Below are positions 5,494 to 8,525 of a stretch of DNA of 8,525 nt, in pieces (position 1 is the first letter of the stretch; each line of letters begins with the position of its first letter). This stretch comes from an uncultured Collinsella sp. (GTDB lineage: Bacteria > Actinomycetota > Coriobacteriia > Coriobacteriales > Coriobacteriaceae). The position numbers and the translations under genes are program-made. The stretch spans positions 1 through 8,525 of the forward strand of contig CALKBO010000042.1 of assembly GCA_937989875.1 (NCBI GenBank), written 5' to 3'. Under the pieces are notes generated by a model, which was not told where the DNA came from, searched no databases, and was given only the letters and a program-made list of their open reading frames with translations.

Positions 5494-7882
5494 CGATGGC
5501 TTCGCCGAGTCGTATACAAACAGCAATAGACAGCACTTAACCGTTTCAAGGGGCGGTGTTATTAGTACCTCATCATACGACGAGTCGTCATTCTCGCTAC
5601 TACATTACGACTCCGAGACGATGCTGCTCACAACAATTTACTTCATTTGGGACAGGCAATGTTCTATATACACCGAACACAACCGTGAGAATATCACTTT
5701 GAGACCGAAAACACCTGGTCAAGCAATTCCCAATACGGAATTCATAGAAGCGCTGAAACCAAACTTCAACCTCATCAACGCCCCATTGGAAAGCTATTTC
5801 GTTTTTCCAGTCCTTGAAACCAGCATTCATGTTGACGATGACCCCTTTCCCGTCATCGCGTCAGACAGTGAGTTCTTTGATTTCATCAGCACAAATCCAT
5901 GCATTAATATCGTTGGCTCAAAAAGTTCGGGTAAAACGGCGCTCTTAATGCATCTGTACAATTCAAGTATCGCCCAAGGCTACAGCCCGCTGTTTCTCGG
6001 CGAAAGCAATAGTAGACCATCACTTAAGTATCTTTTTGACGACTTGATTGGAGAGCAATACGGCCGTAATGAGTCAGCCTCAGCAAGATTTAAACAATCT
6101 TCCATCCAGAAGAAAGTCCTATTTATCGATGATTTCGACAGACTAAAACGCAACGGATCAGATGCAGCGTTCATTCGAGAGGCCCTGAACAATGTCGGTT
6201 GCGTCGTCCTTACTTCATCTCAAAAAATCGACACAGGCATCATCGAAGATGTTCGGAGAGAATTGGGGGACGACGATGCCATAGTCACCTATAGCATCAA
6301 AAACTTCTTTAAAGGCAAAAGGGACGAGCTGGTATACAACACATGTCGAGAACTACAAGTTGCACCCAATAATATCCAGGGGGTTATTGGAGCAATCGAT
6401 AGGGCTGTCCATTCGCATAGCGACATCTTCTCCCTCAGCCCGGAGTTCATCCTTCAAAGTGTCATCTACTATGCCGATAAAAACCCTACAGGCAGGGAAA
6501 AGACAATTCCTTTTAACGAAATCTTCGAAGCCAATATTGTAAACCGGATAAGACAAGCATGGAGCAAATCGAAATACGGAGCGACAAAGGAGGGCGGGAT
6601 CCGCGAAGCTCTCGCGCTTCTAGGCGAGATCGCGTACCACATGCATAAAGCCAAAAACGCCACAATTGAGGCCAGCACCCTTTTCGATAAAATCCAGCAA
6701 TACGCTGACGAGTATGCCCTCGAAAGCTGCCCAAGAGATTTCGTTGAGCTCGCATGCGAAGCAGACATAATACGCATGGGGGAGACGGCACCATACTACT
6801 ATTTCATCTCTAACACTGTCTTCGCTTACTTTGTCGCAAGGCGAATTAACCTTATGAAAGATAAGGGAGATGATATACGCGGTGACGTAGATTACCTGGT
6901 CGAGAACATCTGCTTCAACATCAATGAGAATATTCTCCTCTTCTTATCGTATCTGCGAAATAATTCTAGCTTTGCAGGAAAGCTTCTCTCTTGCGCAGAA
7001 GAAGCACTCTCCCCGTTTGAGGAGTTTTCCGTTGAAGCGAAAAACATTCGCTTTTTGACTACCGGTCAATATGCAAAAATAAATATGGCAAATGAGGGCG
7101 ATCGACGCGCTGCAAACAATATGGTTTCACAGCGCGAGGAAGAGATATCCAATAAGCGCCAGGAAGAAGGCCTACTGGAATATGCCGGCCTTTACGACTA
7201 CGACGAAAAGGACCGGCTCACCAACAGCAATAGAATACTGCGCGCGCTTAAGTATCTCGAAATAGCTGGAAAATCATTCGTCATGCATTTTGCAACAACA
7301 CCCAAAATTGAAAAATACCAGACAATTAAGGCTCTTTATGAATTGCCCAACAGAATTATTTTCGGAATGCTGCACAAAACAGATGAAAAGTACGACGAAA
7401 TAATCGACCAATTGCTTGAGATTATTTCCGAGGATGGCAGCCTATCGAATATCACAAAAGACGAGCTGAAAGATATCCTATATAAGGTTGGAATTGCCAC
7501 CTGTCTCAGCGTTTACGACCAAGCTTCATATTATTGTTCTACAGGAGATACCGTTAAGCTACTCAGCACACGCGAACAAGAGTGCTCGACTCATCGAATT
7601 CAGCGTCTCCTGATGATGGAAAACTCCACATCCACTTCAGAGAATTACATAGACCAAGCAGTAGCGCTAATGGAAAAAGCGCAGAAGGAGAACAGGCGTT
7701 TCGAGATTCTTTGCATTCAGGTAGTAACGAACAAACACATCATCAATACGCCAAACATCAAGTCAAGCACGCTGCAAAAAGCAAGCAAAAAGATCTTCTT
7801 TCGTGATTCACCTAAATCGCTAATTACGAGAAATAGGCGGAGTACCACGGAAAACCGAAACGTCGATTGCGGGGCCTCATGA
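5480..7882 (+). CDS. STAND-type P-loop NTPase with the end of the phosphoesterase domain
   Basis: An 800-residue frame overlapping the upstream phosphoesterase frame by 11 bases. Residues 4-75 (beginning EHDGFAESY) are the missing tail of the phosphoesterase fold, including the second His of the GHxH motif. Then come a Walker A motif GSKSSGKT (146-153), a Walker B motif VLFIDDFD (Asp217/Asp218) and a sensor-like strand VVLTSSQ near 242-248, which together define a STAND/NACHT-like ATPase. Around 430-460 a block YYYFISNTVFAYFVARRI resembles the helical F-x-x-x-x-F-x-E-Y-F-x-A segment that follows the ATPase in such proteins. The remainder, to about 770, is helical and probably senses the trigger. 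The last 20 residues are arginine-rich and may be non-native tail. The ATG has no usable ribosome binding site (AGGA only one base away), so independent initiation is doubtful; coupled re-initiation at the overlapping stop is possible. Confidence 0.88.
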   Translation: MSNEHDGFAESYTNSNRQHLTVSRGGVISTSSYDESSFSLLHYDSETMLLTTIYFIWDRQCSIYTEHNRENITLRPKTPGQAIPNTEFIEALKPNFNLINAPLESYFVFPVLETSIHVDDDPFPVIASDSEFFDFISTNPCINIVGSKSSGKTALLMHLYNSSIAQGYSPLFLGESNSRPSLKYLFDDLIGEQYGRNESASARFKQSSIQKKVLFIDDFDRLKRNGSDAAFIREALNNVGCVVLTSSQKIDTGIIEDVRRELGDDDAIVTYSIKNFFKGKRDELVYNTCRELQVAPNNIQGVIGAIDRAVHSHSDIFSLSPEFILQSVIYYADKNPTGREKTIPFNEIFEANIVNRIRQAWSKSKYGATKEGGIREALALLGEIAYHMHKAKNATIEASTLFDKIQQYADEYALESCPRDFVELACEADIIRMGETAPYYYFISNTVFAYFVARRINLMKDKGDDIRGDVDYLVENICFNINENILLFLSYLRNNSSFAGKLLSCAEEALSPFEEFSVEAKNIRFLTTGQYAKINMANEGDRRAANNMVSQREEEISNKRQEEGLLEYAGLYDYDEKDRLTNSNRILRALKYLEIAGKSFVMHFATTPKIEKYQTIKALYELPNRIIFGMLHKTDEKYDEIIDQLLEIISEDGSLSNITKDELKDILYKVGIATCLSVYDQASYYCSTGDTVKLLSTREQECSTHRIQRLLMMENSTSTSENYIDQAVALMEKAQKENRRFEILCIQVVTNKHIINTPNIKSSTLQKASKKIFFRDSPKSLITRNRRSTTENRNVDCGAS

Positions 7883-7883
7883 G

Positions 7884-7910
7884 CAAGGCATTTGCATATA
7901 TTTGGCCTTG
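7884..7910 (+). terminator. Weak hairpin after the NTPase gene
   Basis: CAAGGC (7884-7889) pairs with GCCTTG (7905-7910) across a 15-base loop, right after the stop codon, and a T-rich but interrupted tract (ATTCTTCTC) follows. It is a possible but poor intrinsic terminator. Confidence 0.3.
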
Positions 7911-8164
7911 ATTCTTCTCGCTATGTGGAACCTCCTCGTTCTCTGGACTGCATGGCAGCCCGAGCGTAACGGGGATGCGCGGGAAGGCGTTTAATGGCGG
8001 TGCCGAACGGCAATATTCGGTCGGGTGGACGGCGGTGCTGATTCGCAATATAGGTGGTGTCGAAAGGGCCTGAGACTCACTATGGAGAAATTCATATTTG
8101 TCTCCGAACTCACTCATCAATCCTTCATTATTCGAAAGCCCAAACATTTCCTCCGTTGCTCGGG
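7911..8164. other. Intergenic stretch with no supported gene
   Basis: GC-rich up to about 8070, then AT-rich. The long minus-strand frame over 7824-8147 has no ribosome binding site, low-complexity Pro/Arg-rich content and overlaps the 3' end of the NTPase gene, so it is not accepted. The GC-rich part resembles the other degraded patches in the window in composition, but I cannot name its origin. Confidence 0.5.
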
Positions 8165-8170
8165 TATACT
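8165..8170 (+). promoter_or_regulatory. -10 element of the toxin-antitoxin locus
   Basis: TATACT, five of six matches to the consensus, with an expected start of transcription near 8177, five bases before the first antitoxin repeat. No clear -35 hexamer is seen; CAAACA at 8141-8146 with an 18-base spacer is the best candidate. Confidence 0.55.
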
Positions 8171-8181
8171 TAGATTAGAAA

Positions 8182-8232
8182 TTGGTCGTAGGGCGCGACC
8201 AACGGAATCAAAAGAAAGCCCACTGAGAAGAT
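8182..8232 (+). repeat. Antitoxin repeat unit 1
   Basis: 51 bases, identical to unit 2 at every position. It contains the 7-bp hairpin (8182-8202), the A-rich linker and the GCCC that can pair with the hairpin loop. Confidence 0.95.
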
Positions 8233-8233
8233 T

Positions 8234-8284
8234 TTGGTCGTAGGGCGCGACCAACGGAATCAAAAGAAAGCCCACTGAGAAGAT
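8234..8284 (+). repeat. Antitoxin repeat unit 2
   Basis: Identical to unit 1 and separated from it by a single T, a period of 52 bases. The hairpin is at 8234-8254. Its last two bases overlap the left arm of the terminator stem. Confidence 0.95.
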
Positions 8285-8318
8285 GCCTTCAATCTCTATG
8301 GGTTGGAGGCATTTTCTT
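8283..8318 (+). terminator. Intrinsic terminator between antitoxin RNA and toxin gene
   Basis: ATGCCTTCAA (8283-8292) pairs over 10 positions, one G-U, with TTGGAGGCAT (8303-8312) across a 10-base loop, followed by TTTCTT. In type III loci this terminator sets the high ratio of antitoxin RNA to toxin mRNA. Confidence 0.85.
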
Positions 8319-8322
8319 GTTT

Positions 8323-8328
8323 GGAGGG
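8323..8328 (+). promoter_or_regulatory. Ribosome binding site of the toxin gene
   Basis: GGAGGG, 5 bases before the ATG at 8334. It lies just after the terminator, so toxin translation depends on read-through transcripts. Confidence 0.8.
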
Positions 8329-8333
8329 TCTGA

Positions 8334-8525
8334 ATGAATTCCCAAATTGTATTCTTAAGTGACTCGTTTTACAGAGATCATCCGAACCCGCCGTTCAAAG
8401 AGATGGAACAAAAGCAAAACCGTCCTTATATCGTCTTTTTGGTCGAAATTGAGGGGCATATTTGGGCTATTCCTTTTCGATCCCATATTCGCCATGCACA
8501 TGCCTTCTTTACCGATCCTGACAAT
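8334..8525 (+). CDS. Type III toxin (CptN/TenpN-like endoribonuclease), N-terminal part
   Basis: The first 64 residues are visible; the gene runs off the right edge. The sequence shows the family's N-terminal pattern: an FLSDSFYRDHP start, an NRPYIVFLVEIEGHIWAIPFRS block (a beta strand pair, then the conserved aliphatic-Pro-aromatic/Leu-Arg-Ser), and an IRHAHAFFTD segment. These features match my recollection of CptN and TenpN toxins better than ToxN/AbiQ, but I cannot choose firmly between the two. Full-length members have about 150-180 residues. They are endoribonucleases of the ToxN superfamily (MazF/Kid-like fold) that cut mRNA and process their own antitoxin repeats; several ToxIN systems abort phage infection. 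The tandem repeats and terminator directly upstream support the identification. The catalytic residues lying beyond the window cannot be checked. Confidence 0.85.
   Translation, partial: MNSQIVFLSDSFYRDHPNPPFKEMEQKQNRPYIVFLVEIEGHIWAIPFRSHIRHAHAFFTDPDN

Larger units (their letters stand above)
4801..7882 (+). other. Composite locus: split metallophosphoesterase-STAND NTPase gene
   Basis: The two overlapping frames were almost certainly one gene. Removing one 7-base copy gives a single frame of 1,024 residues with the order phosphoesterase (1-300), P-loop NTPase (about 345-560) and helical C-terminal region. In known STAND proteins the NTPase acts as a switch that oligomerises on sensing a ligand and activates the attached effector; here the effector would be the phosphoesterase. 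Whether the present allele is dead, phase-variable or read through by recoding cannot be decided from one sequence. Confidence 0.85.
8177..8318 (+). ncRNA. Type III antitoxin RNA (CptI/TenpI-like), two repeat units
   Basis: The predicted transcript from the TATACT promoter to the terminator holds two copies of a 51-base unit. In each, TTGGTCG and CGACCAA form a 7-bp stem with the loop TAGGGCG. The loop GGGC (8191-8194; 8243-8246) is complementary to a downstream GCCC (8218-8221; 8270-8273), which predicts an H-type pseudoknot separated by an A-rich linker. Antitoxin RNAs of type III systems are tandem-repeat transcripts that the toxin cuts, usually in A-rich sequence, into single pseudoknot units; these then bind and inhibit the toxin. 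Position directly before a CptN/TenpN-like gene, with a terminator between them, is the standard arrangement: partial read-through makes the little toxin that is needed. Transcript ends are inferred. Confidence 0.85.

Noticed and set aside
8134..8142. GAAAGCCCA upstream of the antitoxin repeats, matching part of the repeat and suggesting a degenerate third unit.
   Set aside because: The match is 9 bases, out of phase with the 52-base period, and lies upstream of the likely promoter.
7824..8147. A 107-residue minus-strand open frame.
   Set aside because: It overlaps the 3' end of the NTPase gene, has no ribosome binding site, is rich in Pro/Arg/Ser as expected of chance frames in GC-rich DNA, and matches no family I know.
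8182..8284. Two identical repeats could be a minimal CRISPR array.
   Set aside because: The units are separated by one base, so there is no spacer, no cas gene is present, and a terminator plus ToxN-like gene follow directly.

Overview
The window looks like a patchwork accessory (defence-type) island from a high-GC, Shine-Dalgarno-using Gram-positive, probably a gut actinobacterium of the class Coriobacteriia. That guess rests on the GC-rich wreckage between the islands: the 3' end of a UDP-glucose dehydrogenase gene and the first residues of an IS3-type OrfA. The intact genes between these remnants are clearly AT-richer, as expected of horizontally acquired cargo. The organism assignment is inference from codon and protein style only.

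Layout. 1-552: the 3' end of an unrecognised plus-strand gene, followed by a strong intrinsic terminator (618-654). 748-3955: a minus-strand two-gene unit, read from right to left. It starts with a 763-residue membrane-anchored helical-repeat (TPR-like) protein, then 49 bases later a 288-residue protein resembling the DUF2971-like group. 4002-4466: a frameshifted 3' fragment of ugd with its own terminator. 4530-4613: an IS3-family orfA stub. 4801-7882: a calcineurin-like metallophosphoesterase joined to a STAND-type P-loop NTPase, now split into two overlapping frames. 7883-8164: non-coding, partly GC-rich. 8165-8525: a type III (RNA-protein) toxin-antitoxin locus, with the toxin gene running off the right edge.

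Two points stand out. First, the phosphoesterase-NTPase gene is broken by an exact 7-base tandem duplication (5480-5493) that falls inside the codons of the last metal-binding motif. Deleting one copy restores the textbook Gly-His-Glu-His motif and one open frame of 1,024 residues. This is either a recent inactivation or a reversible slippage switch. Second, the right end carries two near-contiguous 51-base repeats. Each can form a 7-bp hairpin whose loop GGGC can pair with a downstream GCCC, an H-type pseudoknot. They are followed by an intrinsic terminator and a CptN/TenpN-like toxin start, which is the canonical layout of a type III toxin-antitoxin system.

Taken together, the window appears to hold three candidate anti-phage or conflict modules (membrane TPR plus effector-like protein; phosphoesterase-STAND; type III toxin-antitoxin) inserted among decayed chromosomal and insertion-sequence DNA. 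The roles of the first two modules in defence are inferred from architecture and context, not shown by the sequence.
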